Below are positions 1 through 12,240 of a stretch of 64,000 nucleotides of DNA, piece by piece. The DNA is from Arctopsyche grandis. Lineage: Eukaryota > Arthropoda > Insecta > Trichoptera > Hydropsychidae. Each line of letters starts with the position of its first letter. The first letter of the stretch is position 1. The notes beneath the pieces are model-generated. The model saw only the letters and a list, made by a program, of their open reading frames with translations, did not search any database and was not told the DNA's origin. Made by a program: the position numbers and the translations under genes. The stretch spans positions 16,925,501 through 16,989,500 of the forward strand of contig NC_135359.1 of the NCBI RefSeq assembly GCF_051622035.1, given 5' to 3'.

Positions 1-1958
1 TTATATTGCAATAAGATTTAGTTATTTAATTGTTTCATGGTTATAATTTAATACAATTTAAATGATACATGAATGGTTTAAGTTTATTTTTTTCACAATC
101 ATGCGTTATTTTATTTGTTGGTGCCATTTATGAATTTTAATTTCATTGCACTACGTATGATTTGTATTATTATTTTTTTTAATAACCATTGGAATTTAAT
201 GTTTTTTTTTTGGGTTAACTTAAATTTACCACTTTTTAAAAATGCGTAAATACATATTTCATTAAAAGTTGTTGAAAAATGTTGCTTTATTAGGATTGTA
301 CAATTACTGAAGCTTTAATATTTTACAATATATTATACGTGTGTATGTATTTCACTTATTTTCTGTTTTAATCATATTTTCGGTATTAAAATTATCTTAC
401 TGTATGTATATTCTACCATAGTGTAATCAAATAATAATAATTTTTAATTCTGATTATATGTTTTTGTTTTTGCTACCTCTTAGATTTTATTTTTTAGTTT
501 TGTATCGTTTATGTCTAATAAATATTGCCTAATAATTATAATAATCTATTATAAAAAAATGTTGTTTATTAATTACTGCTTGAAATTGAGCCATCAACTT
601 ATTGTCTTATGTGAGATGCAATATTCGAGTTCACACAAAAAAGTTACCCATATAAGAGACTACTCATATGATTTTTCTTGACAAATATTAAATAAATCGT
701 AAAATCGATGCACACATTAATTAAATATAACAAACAGCTATTGTATTTTTCCCTCGTTCTTATATATGTATATCCATGAATTCAAAAGTTTGGCTCACCA
801 ATTAGCTAGTAGAGAATTTTATTTAATAAATATTCTTTTTATTGTATTTTAATCTATACAAAATCAAAATAGAGCTTCAAATGAAATAAATACTTACATG
901 TATACATTTCTATATATACCATTAATCTGCTACATAAATACATACCTAACTACATATGTAGATGCACAAATGCTATCCATATATGTACATACATAGCATA
1001 TAGCATTGGCAGTTATGGGCATTACGTTTTAAAGAAATTTTTCTTTTTATTTCATTTATCGTTGGCGCAAAAGATGCATACTTTCTAAAGAACAGGTGCT
1101 ATTTTTTTGTCCATTGTATAATTGTAATATATAAAATAATCCATGAAAATGTTGCAAATCTATTGGACCATATTACGAGGCCTTGAAAGTCAAAAGTGTT
1201 AGTATTTTTATAAAATTCATGATATTGTACAATAGAAGATGATCCCAAATGTTCCAGGGAGTATTTTTTTTATATCATATGTATATTTAACACTAAAATA
1301 AATACTTGTGGAAGACTTTGCTTATTTACCGCTATTAAAAATATTCCAAACGAATCAATGCCATCATTTCAAAATCAAGTTTGGATACGATTCATAGTTT
1401 TATCTAATATCCCAAATTATCGAGAAATAAGCCAAAATTTCCGATGTACATACATATATGTAAAATATATGCACATTCAAGTATTTCTCCTATTAATACA
1501 ATTAATTGATTTTTTTACAATTCTTTGTACATATGTATTTTACGTTATATTTTGGTCTACATTAGATTTTATTTATTTCAGCTTATGTATTTTACTTTAA
1601 TATAAGATACACAGTTACAGAAAATTCGCGTATTAAATATTTTAATCATATTATAATCACATTTTAGTTATTATTTTTCCTCACAACATTCCAATAGAAC
1701 AAATCCTAATGACTGAATGATTTTTCAATGCCATATATAAGGGTAAGCAAAGTTGCGAAATATTCAACCTTTGATATCATCGAATGTATTTATAATGAAT
1801 GCACATAAATTTAATTGTTTGAGCCCGTTACTATGGTACATATACATACATTAGTTGTTTATACCAGGTGTTAAAATTTAAAGTATTTAAGCACAAATTC
1901 ACATATACAAAAGTGATTTTTACGTATGAATCCTTGACGCATATATGCATTTGTAAAA
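1..1958. other. AT-rich intergenic sequence, nothing recognised
   Basis: A/T-rich with homopolymer runs and TACATATGTA-type words. No coding similarity or inverted-repeat element was recognised. Confidence 0.6.
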
Positions 1959-2125
1959 GTGGCGTTCTGTGGAAATCTTCCCGTTTTTATCGCACTGCCT
2001 TACTTACGTGTGCGCGAGCAGGATACAAGGGAACTAGGTGACATCATACCGAGTCCCTTTGTATCCTGCTCGCGCAAACGTAGTAAGGCTGTGCGATAAA
2101 AACAGATTTTCACGGCACGGCACTG
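1959..2125. repeat. hairpin element sharing its core with the foldback MITE family
   Basis: Imperfect inverted repeat centred near 2043. The inner arms carry GCGCGAGCAGGATACAA and its complement; the outer arms carry TTTTTATCGCAC and GTGCGATAAAAAC. The inner motif recurs in the elements at 15726, 16137, 54976 and 62110, and a version of the outer motif (GCTGTGTGACAAAAACAG) lies inside the 62110 copy. No target duplication is clear. Confidence 0.6.
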
Positions 2126-2189
2126 ATATGTACATATGTATTGAGACCGGAAAAATGCACAAGGAGAACTAACACAATAAAATCGCACA

Positions 2190-2330
2190 AAAAAGCCTCA
2201 AGGGTTATTTGTATGTTATCTGAGGGTGCTAACCTTTTTTTGTGGAATTCTATTGCGTTAGTTATTTTTTGAGCAACTTTTAAAATTAGGACTTCTCAAA
2301 ACTGCGCTACTATTCAGTGCAATTTGGTGC
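2190..2330. repeat. interspersed repeat shared with 56905-57120
   Basis: Words such as TGTGGAATTCTATTGC and TTGAGC..CTTTTAAAAT recur in inverse or rearranged order near 56905-57120. Unclassified dispersed repeat; boundaries approximate. Confidence 0.35.
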
Positions 2331-2496
2331 ATCTTTCCGGGAACCCATATGCATGTAGATGTCAACAGCAGAAGTTGATACTTTGGAATACAACGTGATC
2401 CTGAATGTGTCTTAACTTTGACACTGTTAGTTATGAGTTATTGATAGCTTCAGATTTCATTTTTAAGTAGTATTTTACTCGGTGACCCTTACGGCA

Positions 2497-2653
2497 TTGA
2501 TGAAGACTCGAAAAATGAACTCGTACCAGGAAAATATTCCAGGCTGGAAGGTAATACGGGACAAGTACTCATAAGCACGTCTACCCCCACTCCTAATCTT
2601 AGAGTTTGTACACACTCAGTCTACATATATATCATTTTTCGAGTCTTCATCAA
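2497..2653. repeat. 157-bp MITE with perfect 22-bp terminal inverted repeats
   Basis: Arms at 2497-2518 and 2632-2653 are exact complements (TTGATGAAGACTCGAAAA...). The interior is not coding. No convincing target duplication was seen; superfamily unknown. Confidence 0.6.
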
Positions 2654-3103
2654 CTCAAGAGTTTGTGGACCCCATTTTACTTACCACTTCCATCGTCAAT
2701 TCCACCAATTGATCATCACCTGATCAATCACTGCAAATCCTCCGTACAATCTGGATCTGACGCCGTTTGACTTTCATCTATTATTTTTTTATATAATATT
2801 GAATATAAACATATTACATTTTATTACGTATTCGTTTCAATAAAAAAAGAGAAAAGTTGCCGCTTAACCCTTTTAATGCTGATCAACGCTGAATCGGTGT
2901 TTTGCTGACAAGTCCACGGGCTTGCAAAACGCCGATAGGCGTTTTATATTGAGCATGTACAAAGTAAACAAGAATACTACCTGCTAAGCTTTTAAAGGTA
3001 GCATTGAAAAAAAAATGCATTGAACATAGGTCGTGTAATCCATGTCATTCATTTCTCAACGTTTATAAAGACTCGTTGACACCGAAATTTCTGAATTTAT
3101 AAC

Positions 3104-3236
3104 TAGAGGTAGGATCGGAAGCGTGCCGTTTATTGTTCAATTGTTGTAAATGCTTTGTAAAAAAGGTTCGGCAAACCTTTAACAATGCATTTACAAAATT
3201 TGAACAATAAACGGCCCCCTCAGGGTCCGGGCTTTA
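3104..3236 (+). repeat. hAT-type MITE with 8-bp target duplication TTTATAAC
   Basis: The element begins TAGAGGTAGGATCGG and is flanked by TTTATAAC at 3096-3103 and 3237-3244. The body has two near-complementary copies of the motif around TGTAAATGC..AACCTTT. The family recurs at 46223, 46404, 46580, 58390 and at the right edge of the window. Confidence 0.7.
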
Positions 3237-3257
3237 TTTATAACCATAGCAAAATTA

Positions 3258-3463
3258 AGGTCATACCTATCCAGCACGACCCGTATCCTGCAGGTGTCCT
3301 GCAAGTGCGGATAGTATTCTTTGGTACATTATATGAACGTATTCATACTTCATTCGCATTTACGCATTCATGCGCGTCCATATAGAATGTACTAAAGAAA
3401 ACTGTCCGCACTTGCAGGATACTTGCAGGATTCGGGTCGTGCTGGATAGGTATGAACAGACCT
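3258..3463. repeat. Harbinger-type foldback MITE with TTA target duplication
   Basis: Terminal inverted repeats of about 80 bases (AGGTC..CATACCTATCCAGCACGACCC) are separated by a short loop. TTA flanks both sides (3255-3257, 3464-3466). The outermost bases match the ends of the Harbinger derivative at 44314-45119 (AGGTCTGTTCATAC), which carries transposase sequence, so this looks like a MITE mobilised by that family. Confidence 0.7.
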
Positions 3464-3959
3464 TTATCCGATGGAAATCCCTAACTGCTGAGTATTTTAC
3501 ATTGTGGCTTGGAATTTAGATTGTGAGCATTACATTTTAACAACAACGAAGAAGATGGAACTAGTTTTGGAAAAATACATTAATCAATAGACTTCTTTCG
3601 TTTATTTTATATTGTTGCAAGATATATTAGAGAGTCTAAACACACCTCTACAAAACTCGAAATCCTCGGCGGTAGTCATCTAGGGCTTGTTTGGATTAGC
3701 TACAATTTTTATACCTGCTTTCTATTGCATTTCTAAATAATTCTAGTTGGAAATGTTGGCGAAATTTTCAACGTGGCAGGATTTCAACAGAAAATACGTC
3801 ACACTGAAAGGGTTGAAGAAAACAAAAAAGTTAAAATGACTTATTATTTTATAATATTAAATAATTTTCAAGCTAAAAATTGCATCAGTGTGTTGTCACA
3901 CACCCTATGAAGCGAATAGTTGGTAAATCAGTCCAACTGGTTGAATCAGAATCAGTCAA

Positions 3960-4060
3960 TGCGAGTTTTCCAAGCGGATAGCGCGCAGTGCACTCTCTCG
4001 CTTGGTCTTGTACTGTCACGAAGTCGAACTCATGTTCTTGTAAACATTCAACAAACTCAG
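3960..4060 (+). promoter_or_regulatory. candidate 5' noncoding exon of the upstream desaturase gene
   Basis: A short GC-richer patch within AT-rich DNA ends in a good splice donor (AACTCAG|GTAAAA, GT at 4061). It lies about 600 bases before the first coding exon of the desaturase at 4676, and insect desaturase genes often have a separate untranslated first exon. I see no clear TATA box. The assignment is inference from position and donor only. Confidence 0.25.
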
Positions 4061-4675
4061 GTAAAATTTAACTGATTTTGTATGTGTTTTTTTGAGCTAC
4101 AAACAATTATTTTCTGTTATTTTATCCTGAATTAATAACGAAACTAAGAATGTAAAAGTATATTTATTTTAAGAATTTCTTCAGATAATATAGAACTGTA
4201 TTGATTCTGAATGGCAATTGTAATATTTGGTACAACAATTAATTATATTTAATTTATTTATTTATATATGATATATATTTTGATTAATATTTATAAAATC
4301 TAAAGTACATACGTTGATATCATGTACATACATTTAACGATAAATTAATAAACTAAACAGATAATTACTCCATAATTTGTATATAATCACTATAATATAA
4401 ATTAACTGCACTTGTCGCATTCGATATTGCAAAATTTAAACCAGAGTCTCCACATCATAACATATAATTTTTTTGTTAATAATAAATTATTTGAACACGC
4501 TCACATGTAGTAGAACATAATATGCATGATAATATGACCTCTAATTTACGATTCGTATTGAAATGATAAACGTTAATAAACGCAATAGATTAAATTTGAA
4601 ACAATGCTTTGCCATTTGACCTGAATTTGAACTACTCGTCAACGTTCGTTTACTGATCGCGGAAATTTTATACAC

Positions 4676-7600
4676 ATGTTTTTCGTAAAACCTACTACGA
4701 CGATACACCGAAATGATATTTTAAATATAATTCTAGACAACATGGTCGAAGAATCGAGCACTGAAAAGGCGCTGAACAGAAGAGAAGCAAATTGGCCAAA
4801 TGTTCTATTCTTCATACACATTCACTTACTGTCCTTGCATGGATTATATTTAGCTTTCACAGACGCCAGACTCTTCACAAACATTTTCTGTAAGTTCCTT
4901 TATATTATGACACATTTTATTTTTTACTATAAACGTACAGTTCGCGTCCTTATAGTCCGTCTGGACTAGGCAAAATGATAAACATAGGATTTCAAAAGGA
5001 ATTTCTTCGTTGTTGGTCTGAATAGTCCATTGGAGAACAAATGTCCTAAGGACCTTATTAATCTGAACAGCGTTTTAATGATTACAATAAATCACCAGAA
5101 CCAAATATACATACATAATGCTTCACAATTTTCCTGCAGTTAACTTCAATTATATTAAAAGTCCTTTTATTTTATAATTTATTTTTCCCACTGATGTTTC
5201 AATGAGCAAAAGAAAAATTTTAAGGACACAATATTTTCGAAGTATACATATGCACTTACTTGTTAAATAATACACGTAAACACTCGGTGACTCGCATTTC
5301 ATTCACATTGATGCAAACGATGCCGTTTTAATTGTCTGTAATTGACAAAAAATGCAGTTATCTTTACTATATAAACAGTAAAATGCAATATGTAATGGTT
5401 TTTAATGCGTAGGGCAAACGTGCACGACTATATACTTTGATGACTACCAGAATTATTTAGCGTTTCGTCTCATGCTCTTGCTCTTGCATTTTCCAAGGCC
5501 TCCAACAAATACTTGAACATGTTACGAAAGTGCATTAACGAGTATTTAAAACTAAATACGGCATAGTGTTGATGTAACTTATATTTGTTTAGATGTTAAT
5601 ATTAAAGAATGCATTACTATACAGTGATATAGATAAACATCAGAGAATTATTAAATTAATTCATAATATGTATATTGGGAAATCTCATATTATTAAATGC
5701 TAAATATTATAATGTTTCAATCGCTTACGGTTTCCTAATAAATACATATGTTATAAATCAATATAATAATTTCATAATATCACCGAATGCATTCTATTAG
5801 CAAAACCCGAAACCTCGTGCTTATTATCCAAATGCAAATTTATAAGGAATTCAACCTTTTCTTCTAGTGCTAAATTTACATATCCACAACGTATACATGA
5901 AGTTCTCATGAAAATGCTTCACAAAGCAATCCTGCATAATGTTGAATATTTAACATAAAATTGGTTCTTTACTGTGTGCACTATTGGAGTTTGTCATTGT
6001 GGTTCTGCACAATCATGCTACAATTATTTTGCGATGTACATACTTCGTCTTAGACATGTTTCAAATGCCCTTCACATCGTCTCGTCATTTTTTAACGCAA
6101 ATATGATCCAACTTTGTCGGAAATCTACTATTATATTATTATTGTAATCTTCTTTTTTTTGAGATTTTACATGCTAGTTATTACTAAATAAATACTAAAA
6201 ACATTTGTACGAATCTTTTATATGTACTACGCAATTATACATATGATTAATAATATGAATTCAATCCCCAATTTATAAAGTCACAACTAATTTTAATAAT
6301 CATAATAGTTATTCTGTTAAAAAATGCCAAGACAGGCAATTTAACTTCAAAATAACTTTCAACTGAAAATAAAACAATATACAGGATAGATTATTGTATC
6401 ATATATGTATATTAACTGACTTAATTGAGAATGAACTATACTAAAATAAGCTAAAAAAATGTATAAAATATAAAATTTTCTTCATTTGTACAGTATTCTT
6501 TAATTTAAATTTTCTTCATTTGTAATTTTATGTTGTTAAAGGTTTGTTCCTGGTGTTATGTGGATTGCTTGGGGCTACTTGTGGAGCTCACAGACTATGG
6601 GCACATGCTACATATCAAGCCAATTTTGGGCTAAAAATATTACTGATGATTTTGCAGACCCTCGTTGGACAGGTGATATACTTTTGTCAAGGATTTTCTT
6701 ATAAATTGTGTATTTAACATTGATTATTTATTCAGAATGGTCAGTTTCATTTAAATTTTTTCGATATATGTACTTTCAAGTGAGTTTCCATGTTTAACGA
6801 ATGCGCATTTTAATGTAATATTGCCGACAGTAGCACTATTGTTGAACGGAAATGATTTTTTAAATTCGTGACCCTAATTTAACCTTAGTTTTGCCACCGA
6901 AATATAAATATATGTACATACAATATATCTTTGAAGTTCATTGGTTTACATTTCTGATCAGTTGTTTTTTTATTATATGAATTTTTTTGTAATATTTAAA
7001 AGTTTATTATACAAAAAACATGTGCAAAGATTTTACATGGGTAGCAAAGTTGAACATATGTATGTATGTATATCAATGCACTAAAAGATTAAATAGGGTG
7101 AATATTTTATTTTTATTTTCACATTTAGGGTAGTATATACGACTGGGTAGTGGATCATAGATTACACCATGCTCATTATGGTACAGATGGTGATCCTTAT
7201 AACTGTCAAAAAGGATTCACTTTTGCACACATATACACTCACCTTCAGTCTTTAAGCCCACGTCAGCAAAAATTGACTACTGAAATAGATGTATCTGACT
7301 TAGAAAAAGACTCAGTGGTCATGTTCCAAAAGAGGTACTACAACTTTATTATATATTATATATGTATATATGATGTAAATGAACATACATATACTCATTT
7401 ATATGTATTTATCATAATATGTATTTTATATAATCTTTTCTTCCAAAGGTTTTATTGGATTCTATATCCAATAATATTTTTACTTTTACCTATCAACGCT
7501 CCTGTTGATTATTGGGGTGATAGTATCATGAATTCAGTATTCATTATGGGATTTTTGAGATATGCACTTGTAATTAATGGTTCTTGGTTAATCAATAGTG

Positions 7601-8119
7601 CTTCTATTGTATGGGGTCTTAATCCTGAAGACAAGTAAGTCAAAATATGTCATTTTATATTTGTAATATGTATGTATATGTACATATTTATACATACATA
7701 TGTACATATGATATTAAATATTGTGTCCTATTTAGAAATCCAGCTGAATCAAACCTAGTATTTGTATTAAACAAGAGTTACTGGCCACAGTATCATTATC
7801 TTTTGCCTTGGGATTATAAATGTGGAGAATTTGGATCATACGGTGCGTTTTGAAATAAAAATTTACATCACGTATAACACGAATTCTCAACTTATCATAT
7901 TTGAATTCAGGTTCTGGATGCTCCACTAATTTTATTAGAGTATGGGCTGCTTTAGGCTGGGCCACTGGATTGAGGACTATGGAACCAGACGCTATCAAAG
8001 GAGCATTATCTAATTTTGTATCATCAGGCCGCACGATTGTTGATTGCTTAAAAGAAGCTGAAAATCTTCATCCTCCGGCCCAAGACCATTTTCTAAGCAA
8101 AAGCACTGCATTTAATTGA
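4676..8119 (+). CDS. acyl-CoA delta-9 desaturase-like protein, six exons, degenerate di-iron site
   Basis: Membrane fatty-acyl desaturase family; members use a di-iron centre in the ER membrane to put a double bond into acyl-CoA. Coding exons are 4676-4889, 6542-6672, 7129-7334, 7449-7634, 7736-7842 and 7911-8119. All introns are GT-AG, and the exons sum to 1053 bases, giving 350 residues, normal for the family. Residues 47-67 form a hydrophobic helix (LFFIHIHLLSLHGLYLAF), followed by box 1 (HRLWAH, 88-93), box 2 (HRLHH, 125-129), and the conserved VMFQKRFY and PWDYK segments. Ligand losses: the NSAxH motif reads NSASI (I237), and the box-3 HNYHH reads PQYHY (263-267), so only H266 of that box remains. 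The Asn ligand equivalent (N233) is kept. The open frame over six exons suggests a maintained protein, possibly a non-catalytic or altered member. The start could also be the ATG at 4742. It is the tandem neighbour of a decayed paralogue. Confidence 0.85.
4890..6541 (+). other. intron 1 of the desaturase gene
   Basis: Donor GTAAGT at 4890, acceptor AAAG at 6541. The intron is AT-rich with short TACATA-type repeats. I see no nested gene or recognisable transposon in it. Confidence 0.7.
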
Positions 8120-8239
8120 GAACATACTGGATGATTATTGTTAACTAAGGCATGTAATAATTACATGACTCAGTCAATTATGAACTGCCTACAAGAGCTT
8201 TTAATTTTTATTTAACAGCTGTTTATTTATTTATATTTT

Positions 8240-8245
8240 AATAAA
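8240..8245 (+). terminator. poly(A) signal of the desaturase gene
   Basis: AATAAA about 120 bases after the TGA at 8117-8119, in a T-rich 3' region. It is the first good signal downstream, so it is a plausible 3' end of the transcript. Confidence 0.4.
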
Positions 8246-8519
8246 ATCATCATTTAGAATGTCTTTTTATTATTGTGAAGGAAATACAAAGCTCTAAAAC
8301 GGTGGGGCGGTTACCAAAGTTTTAACATTACAAGCTTTATTTTCTATTTATGAAATCTATACAAAAAATTAATGTAATTTATGAAAATAAACATGTTTCG
8401 ATATACATATTATTTTGACGATTTTTCCCATTTCAATTCCAAATTAAAATTTATTAAAAATGGTAGCAGTTGTGTTTTCAAACATGTACATATGTACATA
8501 TACATATATAATATATAAT

Positions 8520-8705
8520 TTCGAAAGAGACTTTGTATGTAAATATACATATATGTATGTTTATAAGTATCTTTGGTTGGGAATCGTATACAAGTCAAAA
8601 TTTCTATGACAACGAGTCGCGTTTTTTTTTTATTCAAATAAATTTAATAAAAAAGCTAATGAATATATTACAAATACTGAGCGAAGCCGGGTAAAACAAC
8701 AAGTA
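8520..8705 (+). mobile_element. Helitron-like 3' end
   Basis: A T-rich body (ATTCAAATAAATTTAATAAAA) is followed by GAGCGAAGCCGGGTAAAACAAC and AAGT. The same terminal block, usually ending CTAG|T, occurs at 22741-22834 and on the minus strand near 32452 and 39353. A 3' GC-rich block with CTRR at the end is Helitron-like. Here the end reads CAAG, so it is weaker. Confidence 0.4.
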
Positions 8706-8779
8706 TTCTCTAAAAGCGTTGGAATGTAATTTAAGTTTTCCTGTTCAAAAAATAAAACTGTCAATAAATATGATTATAT

Positions 8780-10003
8780 CTTTTTTTTATTTAAGGAAAA
8801 TCAACAGTCTTAATTACAAAACAGAACAAATAATAAAGTAAATAACAAAAGACCAATTACAGGTTTCCGCTGGTAGTAATAAACTAAAGCATACACGTAA
8901 TCATACATGAAATTTCAAATAAACATAAGAAAAAACATAGAAATTTAATTAAAAGATTATTCAAAAAATGATTTAACTATTGCTCGCCTTGCTTTTGCTC
9001 ATGCGTATTATCAAAAATATCAAGGTTATGATCTCTCGCTAATCGAATAAAGGTTTTATTTGCTCGCCACATAAAAGAGTTTTGTCTATAATTAGAGCTC
9101 GCATACGGAATTGCAATTGGGGCATAGGTACGCGACGATCTACTCGGTATTTTTAAATATATTTTAGATAGGAGTAACGGACAATCGATTAAGCCAGATA
9201 ATAATTTCATAAGATATGTAATATCTGCTATTTCTCTTCTATGCTGGAGTGTAAATTTAAATTTAAAATCTGTAGAAATACGTAAGATAAATCCTAATTA
9301 CCGAAGCGCCTTCGAGACGATATAATCGATGTTTTTATCAAACAGTAAGTGCGAATCATGGAGCACACCAAGGTCACGAATTACCGTGTTTCTTTGTAAA
9401 CGTTTTCCCTTTAGGATATAATCGTTCAATAAGGGATTCCGTTTTCGACTGAAAGTTACAACGCTGCATTTGGTGGGATTGAGCTCCAGGTGATTAAAGG
9501 TGCAGTATTTCTCTAGATTAATAAGATCAGCTTGAAGAGAACTTCAGGAGATGCAACTGCCGTAAAGATTTTCATGTCATCAGCGAAGCAAAGTAATTTC
9601 GAATGAGTAAGACATGTACTGATGTCATTAATGAAAATTAAGAAGAGTAAGGGCGCAAGCGAAGAACCTTGGGGTACTCCACTAGGTATGTTGAACCAAC
9701 CGGAAATATAATTGTTAATAACAACTGCTTGAGAGCGGTTGCCAATGTAAGAAGAAAACCATCGAAGTAGGTCACCCCTGATACCTACATATGTTAGATA
9801 ATTTTAAAATTAAAATGTCGTGCCGAATCCGATCAAAAGCTTTACTGTATATGACATCTACTTGAGCACCCTTGTCCATTAACTCAGTTAGTTCGTCATT
9901 CAATAAAATAATATTTGAGACCGTTGAGCGGTTCATATGCGTATAGTGTTGTAAGTGGAGAATATTCTCGAAGAACGAGAGTATTCCGAGAATATTTTCC
10001 AAA
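8780..10003 (-). mobile_element. Jockey-type LINE, 5'-truncated, 3' part of reverse transcriptase
   Basis: Read on the minus strand, from about 9970 to 8977, the sequence gives reverse-transcriptase blocks in order: KGAQVDVIY..SKAFDRIRHDIL, the SGVPQG-type block PSGVPQGSSLAPLLF, the catalytic FADD (9576-9587), a thumb region (LELNPTKCSVVTFSR), and a C-terminal tail NYRQNSFMWR. Frames are broken by several shifts, so it is dead. T-runs near 8780 would be the poly(A) tail. The endonuclease domain is missing, as expected of 5' truncation. Confidence 0.8.
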
Positions 10004-10410
10004 AGATTATTCGCCGAGAATTTTCTTGGTTATAAAACTAGATAGTTTATTACCTTTTTAGATGATTCTAGGATATTTTCTGGACCTAACAGGAGTAATA
10101 GGACTTTCTAGAATGTCTGAGAGCATTTTGAATGACATTTTTTCATTCTGACGACACTGAGACAATACCACCATGAACGTTTTCCGCGAAATTCTCACAG
10201 GAATGCAATGCTTATTAACTCTGGAAGCAATAAATTATACATATTTTTATTGCTTTGGTGAATATATTCCAATGAAATTGTTCCCACTTACTGATTTTAT
10301 CATTCTTTTAAACTTAACACACAAGATCGTAAAAAAATATTTTATACATTTCCTCCCTCATCTTTAAAGTTCACACGAATTTATCAATTTACTTTCAAAG
10401 TTTTAGAAGA
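9957..10410. repeat. interspersed repeat unit A with GAGAATATTCTC motifs
   Basis: Begins with GAATATTCTCGAA (9960-9972) and ends near TTCACACGAATTTATC (about 10370-10387). A second diverged block with both motifs lies at about 10795-10967. No coding similarity. Confidence 0.4.
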
Positions 10411-10794
10411 AATTTTTTAATACAGATTTTGTATGAATTTGGGTATTTTAATTGTTATAACATCAGTGCGTACTTTTAAAACACATTACATTATATGAAA
10501 AGGTAAATTTATTAAGTTTAGAAACTATAAAAATTGGTAAATAAACAATGCGAGTTACCATTAACACTAAAATGTCAGTTGGTTTTTTTTTGCTTCCAGA
10601 TCTATAAATAAAGCTTTGAGTTTTTCTACGAAATCGTTAAATCTTTTAACACAAACTACATAATAGGCGTAAAATTTCTGTTGTGTTTCGCCAACTAATC
10701 AAAAGCCACATTTACTTACCCTCTCTCTGTACATATGAAATGCAAAATGTTAAAAATTATTATTAATTAGTTTTTTGCATTAGTTAATTAATTT

Positions 10795-10967
10795 TATTCG
10801 TGTCTTCCCTCATCTTACCGTTCACACGAATTTATCCATTTTTTGAAATTGCAACGGAATAGTATAAAGCCCTCCAGATCCTCTAAAAAAGAATATTCTC
10901 GAAAACTCTCGGTTTGGAGAATATTCTTGAGAATATTCTCCAACAGATTATTACCGAGAATTTTACA
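10795..10967. repeat. interspersed repeat unit B with GAGAATATTCTC motifs
   Basis: Contains TTCACACGAATTTATC, then GAATATTCTCGAA (10891-10903) and GAGAATATTCTTGAG. Partner of the block at 9957-10410, with the parts in a different order, suggesting a tandem or inverted arrangement. Confidence 0.4.
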
Positions 10968-12139
10968 ATACTGTATGCATAGTTTCTCAGCTTATCCAAT
11001 TTCATTGGGATATGTTTTTAAGAACTTTTATTTTTCCAGCCTAATACTTAATATGGTAAAAGACCCAATAACTCGATGCAATATAAAGGCAATCGAAAAT
11101 AAAACGTAGCCTATATATGTATATTTATGACAAAATATATGGATTTTTATCATGCCCCCCCCCCCCTCTTCACCTTGGGTCAACACCGCATTACATTAAA
11201 CCAAATTTGTCAATGTTCCAATTAAAAAAAAAAATACTTTGGGAAAAACTCAGTATAAAATATAATATTTGTATCATAAAATTTTGAAATATTTTTAGTG
11301 TCGTCTTTTCAGAAGAAATTAGTATTTCAAGAAAATTACAAAAGTAAAATCAATATCGTGTTAGGAAAAACGGACAAAACTATAGGAATCTACTATAGAA
11401 CTATGAGAAGTTTTCAAAAACATCAACAGATGGAGTCATTGCATTCTCACTAGCTTCATATTCAAAAAGATTTAAAATAATAAAAATAACAACTAAGAAC
11501 CAACTGACATTCATTAAATTACATGTAAAATGCAAGTTATATATCCGACTATAAATTCAAATATAAGTGGGTAATCATGACAATTTGAGTCAAGTATCCA
11601 ATTGTTTTATTTTCAAATACCATCGCATGTAAATAACTACATGTACATTTAACTTTTCAAATTGTATTATACATATGTATTATATTTCTAGATAAAAAAA
11701 TATGACTATACAAAATACTCTAATAATAAAAGTAGCAGTCAAGGTCTTGACTTTCAGTAATGTAGCAGTAACATACATATATAAAATTTGGCCACTTAGA
11801 TTTTAAAGTAAAATTAAATTAAATAATCATGCTTACATATATGTATCTATGTATACATATTTATTGTTAAGCACTACATACATATGTATGAAGGTAGTGG
11901 TGAACAAGACACAACTCATAACACTTCTGCTTATATAAAATAGTCAATTAATTACATACATTCATTCTTCATTCTTCTATTTTTTTCTAGCAAAAAAATA
12001 TACATATATATGTACAGTTAACACGTAAATTTAATTTGTAACATTTCGTTTATTTTCATTAAAATAATATCGTAAGTTAAGTTAATCAATAGATTTAAAA
12101 ATATATATAGTACATACTACATAGGTATGAAATATAAAA
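10968..12139. other. AT-rich intergenic sequence between desaturase loci
   Basis: Contains a 15-base C run near 11155 and many TACATATGTA words. Nothing coding recognised. Confidence 0.5.
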
Positions 12140-12240
12140 AAGTTTATGATGACGATTGCTCAGAACAGAGACGAATGGATGCTGGTTGGAGAGGCATTCA
12201 TCCAGCAGAATGGTGACAGACTGAAAATAAAGATGATACA
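12140..12240 (+). mobile_element. RTE-type LINE 3' end fragment
   Basis: The stretch CAGAGACGAATGGATG..CATTCATCCAGCAG encodes the end of the RTE-type polyprotein (NRDEWMLVGEAFIQQ) and is followed by an ATAAAGATGAT tail. The same segment ends the larger copy at 43600-44142. Confidence 0.6.

Larger units (their letters stand above)
2866..3816. mobile_element. possible piggyBac-like remnant hosting two MITEs
   Basis: The left end TTAACCCTTTTAATGC (about 2866) and right end CACTGAAAGGGTTGAA (about 3803-3818) form a short terminal inverted repeat (CCCTTTnAnTG), with TTAA on the left and TTGA on the right. The interior contains the hAT MITE at 3104 and the Harbinger MITE at 3258. No transposase was recognised. 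Tentative. Confidence 0.3.

Noticed and set aside
7732-8034. Minus-strand 100-codon frame over the desaturase
   Set aside because: It is the reverse shadow of desaturase exons 5 and 6.
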